The notes: generated from the letters alone by a model not told the origin. Counted from the stretch's first letter, positions 1 to 6,610 are shown. The stretch is DNA of 9,196 bases from Oscillospiraceae bacterium (GCA_017828835.1 JAGAEK010000126.1:1-9196); one strand, 5' to 3'. Program-made: numbers and translations.

Positions 1-922
1 TATGAGTATATATTTCGGTTGTAGACAGATTTACGTGTCCTAAAATTTCCTTTAAAATGTTTATATCTACATTACCGTATTCATACATCAACGTTGCGAA
101 AGTATGTCTTAATTTATGGGTCGAATAGCCGAGTCCGGAAAGTCCTGCGGCTTTAAGACGTTCATCTACGATCTGTTCAACTCGTCGTGCGGAGATCCTT
201 CGGCCGTTTCTTGATAAAAATAAGGCGTTTTTATCAGATTCAAGCTTCGGAACGATAGTATTTCTGATTGTTAAATAATTGTCAATCGCAGTTTTACAAT
301 TTTCATTAAGATATATAAGGCGTTCTTTATTGCCTTTACCGGTTACTTTTAGATTATCTTCTTTTATATCCTGCAGATTTATTCCGACAAGTTCTGACAA
401 ACGGATCCCGCAATTTACAAATATCGTGATGATACATTTGTCGCGCAGATTATCTGCAGAATCGATATCCGTAGTAAGCAATTCTTTGCTTTCTTCAAGA
501 TTTAAAAATTTAGGAAGAGATTTTTTTATATTTGGAGTTTCTAAGTACTGAACAGGATTTTCAGAAAGAAAATTTATTTTTATCGTAAGATACTTAAAAA
601 ACGAACGCAGGCAGGAAACCTTACGGGCTCTTGTAGTGGAATTGTTTTCGCGCGTAGATAAAGTATAATTAAGAAATTCGTAAACGTCTGTGAGAGTTAC
701 GGTACGAAGTATATCTTTATCAAAATTTTCTATTTTGATTTTTTCAAAATCATCAGAAGAAATATTTTTCAATCTATCGCGTACCATTAAAAATCTGAAA
801 AACATTTTCAAGTCGTTGTAATAGCCTTCAATAGTTCGAGGAGATCGGCCTTTGATCGTTTCAAGATAAAACAGATATTCTTTTAAAATGGCCGGACAAT
901 CTTCAAGTATACGACTGTTCAT
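1..922 (-). CDS. XerC/XerD-type tyrosine recombinase, C-terminus cut by window edge
   Basis: This is a site-specific recombinase that cuts and rejoins DNA through a tyrosine nucleophile. I translated it directly from the minus strand, and 307 residues are present. The N-terminal part (about residues 10-125) has the SAM-like core-binding helices, including KGRSPRTIEGYYNDL near 24-38. The catalytic domain has the full active set: R174 in GIRLSEL, K196 in TGKGNKER, H269 and R272 in HKLRHTFAT, H296 in LGHVNLSTTEIY, and nucleophile Y305. Only the last roughly 20 residues should be missing beyond the left edge. The start ATG (920-922) is supported by an AGGAGG ribosome binding site at 929-934. Housekeeping XerC/D enzymes resolve chromosome dimers at dif; the family also includes integrases of mobile elements. 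The length and motifs look Xer-like, and I see no mobile-element cargo next to it. Which of the two roles applies cannot be settled here. A strong palindrome lies 34 nt upstream. Confidence 0.93.
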   Translation of the reverse strand, partial: MNSRILEDCPAILKEYLFYLETIKGRSPRTIEGYYNDLKMFFRFLMVRDRLKNISSDDFEKIKIENFDKDILRTVTLTDVYEFLNYTLSTRENNSTTRARKVSCLRSFFKYLTIKINFLSENPVQYLETPNIKKSLPKFLNLEESKELLTTDIDSADNLRDKCIITIFVNCGIRLSELVGINLQDIKEDNLKVTGKGNKERLIYLNENCKTAIDNYLTIRNTIVPKLESDKNALFLSRNGRRISARRVEQIVDERLKAAGLSGLGYSTHKLRHTFATLMYEYGNVDINILKEILGHVNLSTTEIYTH

Positions 923-955
923 ATAGATCCTCCTTTTTCCGGATTTTTCTCCCCT

Positions 956-987
956 TAATTTCGTTAAATATTTATTTAACGAAATTA
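956..987. repeat. 32-bp perfect palindrome upstream of the recombinase gene
   Basis: Two 15-bp arms, TAATTTCGTTAAATA (956-970) and TATTTAACGAAATTA (973-987), are exact reverse complements separated by TT. A second smaller inverted repeat, ATTAC-GT-GTAAT (984-995), overlaps its right end. The element sits in the 106-bp gap between the DUF6873-like gene and the recombinase gene, 34 bp from the recombinase start. No T-run follows closely in the minus direction (the next bases read AAGGGGAGAAAAA), so it is not a standard terminator. It could be an operator or a Xer/dif-type binding site; both are inference. Confidence 0.75.
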
Positions 988-1028
988 CGTGTAATATTTT
1001 TTCAGGAAATAAACGTATATTTTCAGGC

Positions 1029-1790
1029 TTACTCCTCTTCTGATGATTCCATTAAAGGAATTATTCCGCCGATATCGTTGAGATTATTATCAGTAAGCGA
1101 TATGATACCAACTTCATAAAAATCAGTGAAAAGCTTTATCTTTTCGTAATCCGGATGCAATTTTATATTTCCGGTGAACGCCAGCAGGTTTTTATCTATC
1201 AGTCCCGAAACTCCGCCTATAAAACCGTAATCGTATCCTGGCAAATCGATGAATCCGCATCGGATTTTCAGAGCGTCGATCCCGGAATTTAAAGCGGCGT
1301 TGTAAATTGAATCGTCCGACGTTATAACAGCTTTATTATTTACGATACAAGTTGAGCATTTTGAATATCCTTGAGCAATATTTTTAAATAAATACCCTTC
1401 TTTTTTGTAGTATCTAGTTACGTTATTGACACAGTGTTTTTCGTTGCAAAAGATCATACCGTTTAAATTTACGATATTCAGCTGTATATCATCGGGATAT
1501 TTTTCTGAAAACTGTTTGTCTGTTTTTTCCGTAAAAAATCCAAGTTCACGAAGTTCTTTTACGTATTCGAATTCTCCGCTTACAAAAATTTTATCTTTAC
1601 CTGCATGATGCAAAAGCATGTCCGCGTGTGAATTTACCGGTTCCGGCAACAAAATATTCGGAGTTATTTCGATCACTTTTATTTGAAGCGCTTTAAGAGC
1701 GGCTATTACTCCCCTATCCGCCTGTGATACGGCGCAAACCGTGACTTTAGATGAAGGCAGGAACGGAACGTCTAAAAATCTTGATTTCAT
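1029..1790 (-). CDS. DUF6873-like protein, probable GME (arginine deiminase-like) fold
   Basis: This 253-residue soluble protein has no signal peptide or membrane segment. I recognise it, with moderate confidence, as the DUF6873 family described as having the guanidino-modifying-enzyme (GME) fold of amidinotransferases and deiminases. Supporting motifs are HADM (55-58) followed by HH (61-62), a GYSKCSTC segment (141-148) leading into ITSDDSIYNAA (156-166), and a late glycine-rich GFIGGVSG (189-196). In catalytic GME enzymes the nucleophilic Cys lies late in the chain. Here that area reads GGVSG with no Cys, so catalysis is uncertain. The C-terminus is acidic (ESSEEE). The ATG lies one base after the RnfD stop (TAATATG) and there is no strong ribosome binding site of its own, only GGAG about 13 nt upstream. 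Translational coupling to rnfD is therefore likely. Its job is unknown. Confidence 0.75.
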   Translation of the reverse strand: MKSRFLDVPFLPSSKVTVCAVSQADRGVIAALKALQIKVIEITPNILLPEPVNSHADMLLHHAGKDKIFVSGEFEYVKELRELGFFTEKTDKQFSEKYPDDIQLNIVNLNGMIFCNEKHCVNNVTRYYKKEGYLFKNIAQGYSKCSTCIVNNKAVITSDDSIYNAALNSGIDALKIRCGFIDLPGYDYGFIGGVSGLIDKNLLAFTGNIKLHPDYEKIKLFTDFYEVGIISLTDNNLNDIGGIIPLMESSEEE

Positions 1791-1791
1791 A

Positions 1792-2664
1792 TTATTTCAA
1801 AACTCCGAACGGTTTTGTACGAATATATTTATCTATAGGTCTGACTAATAAATTTATTATAATTATTGCAAAAAACACAGCGTCCGAATACGGTAATAAA
1901 ATCTGTATCAAAGCTGTGAGTATTCCGCCTGTGACCGCAAAGACGGCTTTACCTTTTAACGTCAGCGGCGACGTTGCACAGTCTGTTGCCATAAATACGG
2001 CGGCGAAAGGGATCGCTCCGGATAAGAGCATTGAAAAGCCGTCATTTCCCAGGCAAAACGACATCAAACTAAAGCTGCCCATAAACAATATCGGTATTAA
2101 CGGATTGATTATTTTCAACGCTGCGAGTATTATTCCGCCTAATACCACCGCGATAACGGAACACGCACAGATATATCCTCCGCCTACGCCGAAAAACATC
2201 TTAATGTAAGATTCTTTAGCAGACGAAAAATCCGTTAAAACCGACGGCGTAAACGTCTTGAACAACGAGCCGAAAACGATGAACATTATAGCCCGCACTA
2301 GCGCGGATACGTTAAAAAGTTTTTTACAAAACCTTTCGAGCAAAAGCTTTTTGATAATTATCGCAAACAAACCACCAAAAGCTGCAATATAAACGGGACA
2401 ATAAGGCGGAATAGTAAGCGACAGAATAAGTCCGGTCAAAATAGAATCAAAATCGAATTTATTTGTTTTTAATACGAAAAAATCCAACATTATTTCTGTC
2501 AAGGCGCATGCCAATACACATATTATGTAAGAAATAACGGGTTTAAAACCGAATATTATGACGCTTAACATTACGGACGGTATAAGCGCGCAGATAACTT
2601 TGATCCTGATTTCGTTTATGGTTTCCGTTGATTTCATATACGGAGCTTCAGCTTTGACTTCCAT
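1792..2664 (-). CDS. RnfD-like membrane subunit lacking the SGAT flavinylation motif
   Basis: This 290-residue polytopic membrane protein belongs to the NqrB/RnfD family. Canonical RnfD carries covalent FMN in the ion-pumping ferredoxin:NAD oxidoreductase. Family marks are the N-terminal helices (about 22-62), SILTGLILSLTIPP (74-87), the FNPA-like segment here reading FNVSALVRA (117-125), MATDCATSPLT (225-235), and the C-terminal NLLVRPIDKY (271-280). Most of the chain is hydrophobic, with about nine or ten membrane segments. The region that should carry SGAT(P/L) instead reads TDFSSAKES (144-152), so the flavin-accepting Thr appears to be replaced by Lys150. It is somewhat shorter than typical RnfD. 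The start ATG overlaps the rnfC stop (TAATG), and a GGAGG ribosome binding site lies inside the end of rnfC. No rnfG, rnfE, rnfA or rnfB follows. The family call is firm, but the role as a flavoprotein is doubtful. Confidence 0.88.
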   Translation of the reverse strand: MEVKAEAPYMKSTETINEIRIKVICALIPSVMLSVIIFGFKPVISYIICVLACALTEIMLDFFVLKTNKFDFDSILTGLILSLTIPPYCPVYIAAFGGLFAIIIKKLLLERFCKKLFNVSALVRAIMFIVFGSLFKTFTPSVLTDFSSAKESYIKMFFGVGGGYICACSVIAVVLGGIILAALKIINPLIPILFMGSFSLMSFCLGNDGFSMLLSGAIPFAAVFMATDCATSPLTLKGKAVFAVTGGILTALIQILLPYSDAVFFAIIIINLLVRPIDKYIRTKPFGVLK

Positions 2665-3968
2665 TAATTCTTACCTCCGCTTTTAAAGCGTTTACCGACG
2701 ACTTCGAACTTGGCGTTTTGACATACGCTCAATAATTTTCTCTTTGCCGGACATATATATTCACAGCATCCGCATTCAATACACATCTCAGGATGCAGCG
2801 ATTTAAGTTTGATAGTATTTTCTTTTGCCAAAGCTTTTTCGATTTCCGGCGGAATCAATTTCATCGGACAAGTGCTGACGCATCTTCCGCATCGAATACA
2901 GTCATATTCGACATCGTTTTTTTCAAGCTTATCTATTGCGATTATACCTTTCAACGCTTGATCCACATAAGTGAATTCGAGATTATCCTCGTTTTTGCCG
3001 GTCATAATGCTTCCGGAAACGACAGCGCACGGACTGAACCGAAAGCCGCCGCATGAATTTATGGCGTCTGCAAAAGATATTCCGAGCGGTACAACGAGAT
3101 TGCATGGATTTTTTATTGCGGGTCCGCTTACGGTGATCATTGTATCCGTTATCGGTCTTCCCGTTCTCAAATATTTTCCGATCGCGGAAACGGTAAAAAT
3201 ATCCAAAACGAGAAATCTGTTATTATGTTTAATTTCAATCGTTTCCCCTGTTATCAAATAAATAATGATTTTTTCATTGCCGTTAGGATAATTGTCGGAT
3301 ACCATACGAATTTGAGTCGACATTCCTATATTTTCGACAAGACTGTTTATCGCTTCTTTTTGTTTTTTCGTTATGCTGATACAGGTCCTTTGAGGTTTCA
3401 GCCATTTTTTTAAAATCCTGATCCCGAACGCTATATTTTCTGCGTTTTCGATACATTCTCTGTCGTTGACGGTTATATAAGGTTCGAAATCGGCGGCGTT
3501 TATGATCAGATATTCAGGCTTTTTTTCCGTAAACCTTTTTATTTTCAAATATAGCGGTTTTCCGTAATCTTTTGATATGATTCCGGAAGTTTTCAACGCG
3601 GAAACCAGGCTTTCCTTTGAAGTTATTTTAGGTTCTTCAAATTTTTCACATAAAGTTTGACGTTTATCACATAATATTTTGATATACAACGTTTTACCGT
3701 TATCATCGGATTTTTCGCTTATTTCACTGATTTCTCCCGAAACGCTTGAATATACGGGTATTTCTTTTTTCGGATCGATCGGCTCCCCTATCTTTTGGCC
3801 GACCGAGACCTTCTCGCCTATTTTAACAACAGGCGAAACATCTTCCGACATTAACAGTGTTACCGTATCCGGGATCGGAGCGATTTCGGAATGTTTGTTT
3901 TCGGAAAGTTCAGCTCCCCACAGTTTTATTCCGTTGACATTTTTTTTGAAAACAGCAAGTTTTTTCAT
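2664..3968 (-). CDS. RnfC-like iron-sulfur protein, NADH/FMN motif lost
   Basis: This 434-residue protein is homologous to RnfC, the peripheral subunit that exchanges electrons with NAD(H) in the Rnf complex. The order of parts fits. There is an N-terminal barrel-sandwich segment (VKIGEKVSVGQKIGE 48-62; PVYSSVSGEI 71-80), an Nqo1-like core (YLIINAADFEPYITVNDR 153-170), an SLBB-like region (about 275-320), and two [4Fe-4S] motifs, CIRCGRC...CP (C357, C360, C363, C367) and CIECGCC...CP (C396, C399, C402, C406). The glycine-rich GxGGAGFP motif that should precede the core is absent. That stretch reads GIISKDYGKPLYLKIK (129-144). The usual proline-GG loop after YxLTG is also gone (241-262). Both clusters look intact, so electron transfer is plausible, but NADH binding as in canonical RnfC is not. 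The start is supported by AAAGGG at about 3977-3982. It is the first gene of a unit with rnfD and the DUF6873-like gene. Confidence 0.88.
   Translation of the reverse strand: MKKLAVFKKNVNGIKLWGAELSENKHSEIAPIPDTVTLLMSEDVSPVVKIGEKVSVGQKIGEPIDPKKEIPVYSSVSGEISEISEKSDDNGKTLYIKILCDKRQTLCEKFEEPKITSKESLVSALKTSGIISKDYGKPLYLKIKRFTEKKPEYLIINAADFEPYITVNDRECIENAENIAFGIRILKKWLKPQRTCISITKKQKEAINSLVENIGMSTQIRMVSDNYPNGNEKIIIYLITGETIEIKHNNRFLVLDIFTVSAIGKYLRTGRPITDTMITVSGPAIKNPCNLVVPLGISFADAINSCGGFRFSPCAVVSGSIMTGKNEDNLEFTYVDQALKGIIAIDKLEKNDVEYDCIRCGRCVSTCPMKLIPPEIEKALAKENTIKLKSLHPEMCIECGCCEYICPAKRKLLSVCQNAKFEVVGKRFKSGGKN
2674..2678 (-). promoter_or_regulatory. Ribosome binding site of the rnfD-like gene inside the rnfC-like gene
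   Basis: GGAGG on the minus strand lies 9 nt before the ATG of the RnfD-like gene and within the last codons of the RnfC-like gene. It fixes the RnfD start and, with the TAATG stop/start overlap, indicates translational coupling. Confidence 0.75.
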
Positions 3969-3990
3969 TACAAACGCCCTTTTTCAACAG

Positions 3991-3996
3991 ATTATA
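3991..3996 (-). promoter_or_regulatory. Possible -10 element for the rnfC-like operon
   Basis: A perfect TATAAT lies on the minus strand 22 nt before the rnfC-like ATG. At 17-18 nt upstream there is only CGGCAT/ACGGCA, a poor -35 that falls inside the ackA-side hairpin. If used, the leader would be about 15 nt. It would make the rnfC-rnfD-DUF6873 unit independent of ackA, but the weak -35 leaves this tentative. Confidence 0.35.
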
Positions 3997-4008
3997 AATC
4001 CATATACC

Positions 4009-4040
4009 AAAATATGCCGTTTTATAAAAAGCGGCATATT
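4009..4040 (-). terminator. Terminator-like hairpin downstream of ackA
   Basis: The 9-bp arms AATATGCCG (4011-4019) and CGGCATATT (4032-4040) form a hairpin 30 nt past the ackA stop. Read on the minus strand, the stem ends in a short run of four T residues (4012-4009). The T-run is weak, so termination may be partial and allow some read-through into the rnfC-like gene. Confidence 0.55.
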
Positions 4041-4069
4041 CTCAAATCAAATATATTGTTGCGTTTTTA

Positions 4070-5272
4070 TTATTTTGAGATAAGATCTTTCGCGTCTCTT
4101 GCTATGAGAAGTTCTTCGTTCGTCGCGATTATCCAAGTTCTTACTCTTGCATCGGGTGCTGAAATATCATGCTCGGTACGGTCATATTTGATATTTGCCT
4201 CTTCATCTATTTTTATACCCAGGAATTCCATATTTTTGCAAACGTCGCTGCGCATATGGAGAGAATTTTCTCCGATTCCTCCCGCGAAAGCAAGTACGTC
4301 TATACCGCCCATCGCGGCAGCATAAGCTCCGACGTATTTTTTGACTTGATATCTCACTATATCGCAAGCAAGCTTTGAACGATATTCGCCTCTAAGTGAA
4401 GCGTCAACGATATCTCGTGAATCTGAAGAATATCCCGAAACACCGATAAATCCGGATTTTTTATTAAGGATATTGTTTATTTCTTTATATGAAAGTCCTT
4501 CTTTTTCTTCAAGATATATGATGATCGAAGGATCGATACCGCCGGACCTTGTCCCCATCATTATACCGTCGAGAGGTGTGAATCCCATACTTGTATCGAT
4601 AGACTTACCATGATCGACGGCGGCTATTGATGAACCGTTTCCGAGGTGGCAGGTTACGATTTTGAGTTCTTCGATAGGTCTGCCGATATTCTCGGCAACT
4701 TTTGCGCTTATATATCTGTGGCTTGTCCCGTGAAATCCGTATCTTCTGATATGATATTTCTCATAATATTCATAAGGTATTCCGAAAATATATGCTTTTT
4801 CGGGCATCGTTTGATGGAAAGCGGTGTCAAAGACCGCAACCATAGGCGTTTCCTTCGGGAAAACTTCCATACAAGCCTTGATTCCGGCTACCGCAGCGGG
4901 ATTGTGAAGCGGTGCTAAAGGAGAAACTTCGATTATCGCGTCAAGTACTTTTTGGTCGATTATAACGGATTGTGAGAATTTTTCGGCGCCCTGAACGACG
5001 CGGTGGCCTACGGCGGAGATCTCTTTGATATCAGATACGACCGCGGCGTCTCCGGTCGTCAAAAGATTTACCAATTCTTCAAAAGCTTCTGTATGAGAGA
5101 AGAAAAATCTTTCTTTTTTTATAACTTTTCCGTTGCCGGTCTTATAGACGATATTGCCTCCGTCCTCACCTATTCTTTCGCAAATTCCTTTTGCTAACAC
5201 CACCTCGCCGTCCATATCAATCAGCTGATATTTTAGTGACGAGCTTCCTGCGTTGATAACGAGAATTTTCAT
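4070..5272 (-). CDS. ackA: Acetate kinase
   Basis: AckA catalyses acetate + ATP <=> acetyl phosphate + ADP in the cytoplasm, usually the ATP-yielding last step of acetate fermentation. At 400 residues it is the normal length of the family. The ASKHA-fold signatures are all present: MKILVINAGSSSLKYQ at the start with N7, R91 in VGHRVVQG, H123, VFDTAFHQTMP with D149, YGFHGTSHRYIS with catalytic H181, CHLGNGSS with H209, MGTRSGGIDP with R242, AFAGGIGENS (329-338) and ATNEELLIARD with E386. The start is the natural one for the family; only a modest AAGG lies upstream. No phosphotransacetylase (pta) gene is adjacent, unlike the common pta-ackA arrangement, so acetyl phosphate must be made from a gene elsewhere or by another route. 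It diverges from tmcAL and shares its promoter region. Confidence 0.97.
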   Translation of the reverse strand: MKILVINAGSSSLKYQLIDMDGEVVLAKGICERIGEDGGNIVYKTGNGKVIKKERFFFSHTEAFEELVNLLTTGDAAVVSDIKEISAVGHRVVQGAEKFSQSVIIDQKVLDAIIEVSPLAPLHNPAAVAGIKACMEVFPKETPMVAVFDTAFHQTMPEKAYIFGIPYEYYEKYHIRRYGFHGTSHRYISAKVAENIGRPIEELKIVTCHLGNGSSIAAVDHGKSIDTSMGFTPLDGIMMGTRSGGIDPSIIIYLEEKEGLSYKEINNILNKKSGFIGVSGYSSDSRDIVDASLRGEYRSKLACDIVRYQVKKYVGAYAAAMGGIDVLAFAGGIGENSLHMRSDVCKNMEFLGIKIDEEANIKYDRTEHDISAPDARVRTWIIATNEELLIARDAKDLISK

Positions 5273-5333
5273 TTCTTAAATCATTCCTTATAAAAATTCA
5301 TATTTTATATCCAATTTCCATAGATATAATTAC

Positions 5334-5362
5334 TTGACTTAAATAGTATATTACTATATTAT
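5334..5362 (+). promoter_or_regulatory. Promoter of the tmcAL-gpsA unit
   Basis: TTGACT (5334-5339) and TATTAT (5357-5362) are separated by 17 nt, a strong SigA-type match. The predicted transcript would start near 5369, about 42 nt before the tmcAL ATG. The element lies on top of the divergent ackA promoters, so the two directions may compete for polymerase. Confidence 0.65.
5343..5357. repeat. Short inverted repeat inside the divergent promoters
   Basis: ATAGTA-TAT-TACTAT is a perfect 6-bp inverted repeat with a 3-bp centre. It lies in the spacer of the tmcAL promoter and over the -10 of ackA P1, where a regulator could control both. It is AT-rich and may be chance. Confidence 0.3.
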
Positions 5363-5373
5363 TACATTGTAAA
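5345..5373 (-). promoter_or_regulatory. Candidate ackA promoter P1
   Basis: On the minus strand, TTTACA (5368-5373) and TATACT (5345-5350) are separated by exactly 17 nt. This is a good SigA-type match, about 70 nt upstream of the ackA ATG. It overlaps the divergent tmcAL promoter. Confidence 0.55.
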
Positions 5374-5384
5374 CCGAATTTCAA
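5356..5384 (-). promoter_or_regulatory. Candidate ackA promoter P2
   Basis: On the minus strand, TTGAAA (5379-5384) and TAATAT (5356-5361) are also spaced by 17 nt. It is shifted 11 bp from P1. Either or both may drive ackA, and which one is used cannot be told from sequence. Confidence 0.4.
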
Positions 5385-5400
5385 GAAAAATTTTACTTTT

Positions 5401-5404
5401 GGAG
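5401..5404 (+). promoter_or_regulatory. Ribosome binding site fixing the tmcAL start
   Basis: GGAG lies 6 nt before ATG 5411. An in-frame TTG at 5399 would add four residues, but it overlaps this site and lacks one of its own. The family begins with a short strand running straight into IIAEYNPFHNGH, which fits ATG 5411. Confidence 0.75.
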
Positions 5405-5410
5405 AAAATT

Positions 5411-6610
5411 ATGAAGTCCGCAGCAATAATCGCAGAGTACAATCCTTTTCATAACGGGCATAAATTTCTGATTTCCGAAACAAGAAAACTCGGATACGAC
5501 TGTATCGTTTCCGTACTCGGCGGAAATTTTACTCAGCGCGGAGATATTTCGGTTTTTTCAAAAGAAGTAAAATGCAGAGCGGCGCTTTCCGGCGGAGCTG
5601 ATCTTGTAATAGAATTGCCGGTTCCTTATGTTCTTGCTCCCGCCGAAAGATTTGCTTACGGCGGAATAAATATAATAGGCGCATCGCACTGTATCGACGC
5701 CGTAAGTTTCGGAAGTGAATGCGGAGATATCGAGTTGTTGAAAGCTGCGGCTGACGCGGCTTACGACATTAACGTTGATTGTGAAACGGCGGCATTTTTG
5801 TCTTCCGGCATATCTTATCCCGCGGCAAAATCAAAAGCGATAGAAAAAGTATTCGGAAAAGAAGTTGCCGACGTTTTAATCAGTCCGAACAATTTGCTTG
5901 CCGCCGAGTATCTTCATCAGCTTAATGCTTATCCGAATATAGTACCGATTACCGTAAAAAGAACGATAGATCACGATTCCGACAAATCGGATTCTTCTTT
6001 TGCTTCGGCGTCATATATACGCAAGCTTATATTATCAAAAGAAAATTATTCAAAATATGTTCCGAAAGAAGTTCAGGACATATATTCGGAAGCAATACTG
6101 AATAAAACGGCGCCGTGCGACGTGTCAAAACTCGAAGCTGCGATACTTTCGAAACTGAGATTTATGGAAGTTGATGATTTTGCCCGCCTTCCGGACGTTT
6201 CCGAGGGATTTGAAAACAGATTGTATGCCTGTTCAAGAAAAGCGGGATCGCTGGAAGAGTTCTATTCCCTTTCAAAAACGAAACGCTATACTATGTCCAG
6301 GATCAAACGTATAACGATGAACGCGTTTTTGGGAATTTCTCCCGAACTTCAAAAAAGATTTCCTCCGTATATCCGTATACTAGGATTTAACGCTGCGGGA
6401 GAAGCGCTTGTCAGAAAGATGAAAAACTTATCGAGTTTACCTGTATCGTCAAGTCTTAAGAAACTTTGCGGTTTTTCGGAAGAATGCAGGATTTTTGCCG
6501 AAACTGAAGAACGGTGCGGAAACCAGTTTTATCTCTCCATGGATTCTCCTTATTTTTGCGGGTCAGAGTTCAAATATAAAATACAAAAATATAAAGAGGA
6601 AACAATATGA
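5411..6610 (+). CDS. tmcAL: tRNA(Met) cytidine acetate ligase
   Basis: TmcAL (formerly YlbM, DUF795) uses ATP and free acetate to form acetyl-AMP and makes N4-acetylcytidine at the wobble position (C34) of elongator tRNA-Met, which sharpens AUG reading. The protein has 399 residues, normal for the family. The N-terminal nucleotidyltransferase domain shows IIAEYNPFHNGH with the HxGH motif at 14-17, GGNFTQRGD (37-45), DLVIELPVPYVLAPAERFAYGG (64-85), SFGSE (99-103), SPNNLLAAEYL (158-168) and SASYIRKLI (199-207). The C-terminal part (about 220-399) is the tRNA-binding helical region. The gene lies divergently beside ackA, an association I recall from other Bacillota, and both enzymes handle acetate. 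Its stop overlaps the start of the gpsA-like gene by 4 nt (ATGA), so the two should be co-transcribed and translationally coupled. Confidence 0.95.
   Translation: MKSAAIIAEYNPFHNGHKFLISETRKLGYDCIVSVLGGNFTQRGDISVFSKEVKCRAALSGGADLVIELPVPYVLAPAERFAYGGINIIGASHCIDAVSFGSECGDIELLKAAADAAYDINVDCETAAFLSSGISYPAAKSKAIEKVFGKEVADVLISPNNLLAAEYLHQLNAYPNIVPITVKRTIDHDSDKSDSSFASASYIRKLILSKENYSKYVPKEVQDIYSEAILNKTAPCDVSKLEAAILSKLRFMEVDDFARLPDVSEGFENRLYACSRKAGSLEEFYSLSKTKRYTMSRIKRITMNAFLGISPELQKRFPPYIRILGFNAAGEALVRKMKNLSSLPVSSSLKKLCGFSEECRIFAETEERCGNQFYLSMDSPYFCGSEFKYKIQKYKEETI

Noticed and set aside
279..551. Plus-strand open frame of 90 codons
   Set aside because: It lies antisense inside the tyrosine recombinase gene, whose minus-strand frame carries all catalytic residues; the plus-strand protein matches no family I know.
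956..987. The palindrome as a rho-independent terminator of the rnfC-rnfD-DUF6873 unit
   Set aside because: The stem is AT-rich and the minus-strand sequence after it is purine-rich rather than a T-run; the T6 stretch is on the other side, 10 nt away, with no plus-strand gene to end.
1751..2209. Plus-strand open frame of 152 codons
   Set aside because: It is antisense to the RnfD-like gene and its coupled neighbour, and looks like a mirror of the membrane-protein codons.
3679..4325. Plus-strand open frames of 134 and 144 codons
   Set aside because: They cover the start of rnfC, the hairpin gap and the end of ackA in antisense; both minus-strand genes are well supported.
5399..5410. TTG start for tmcAL four codons upstream
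   Set aside because: The TTG overlaps the GGAG ribosome binding site that serves ATG 5411, and the family's N-terminus fits the ATG.
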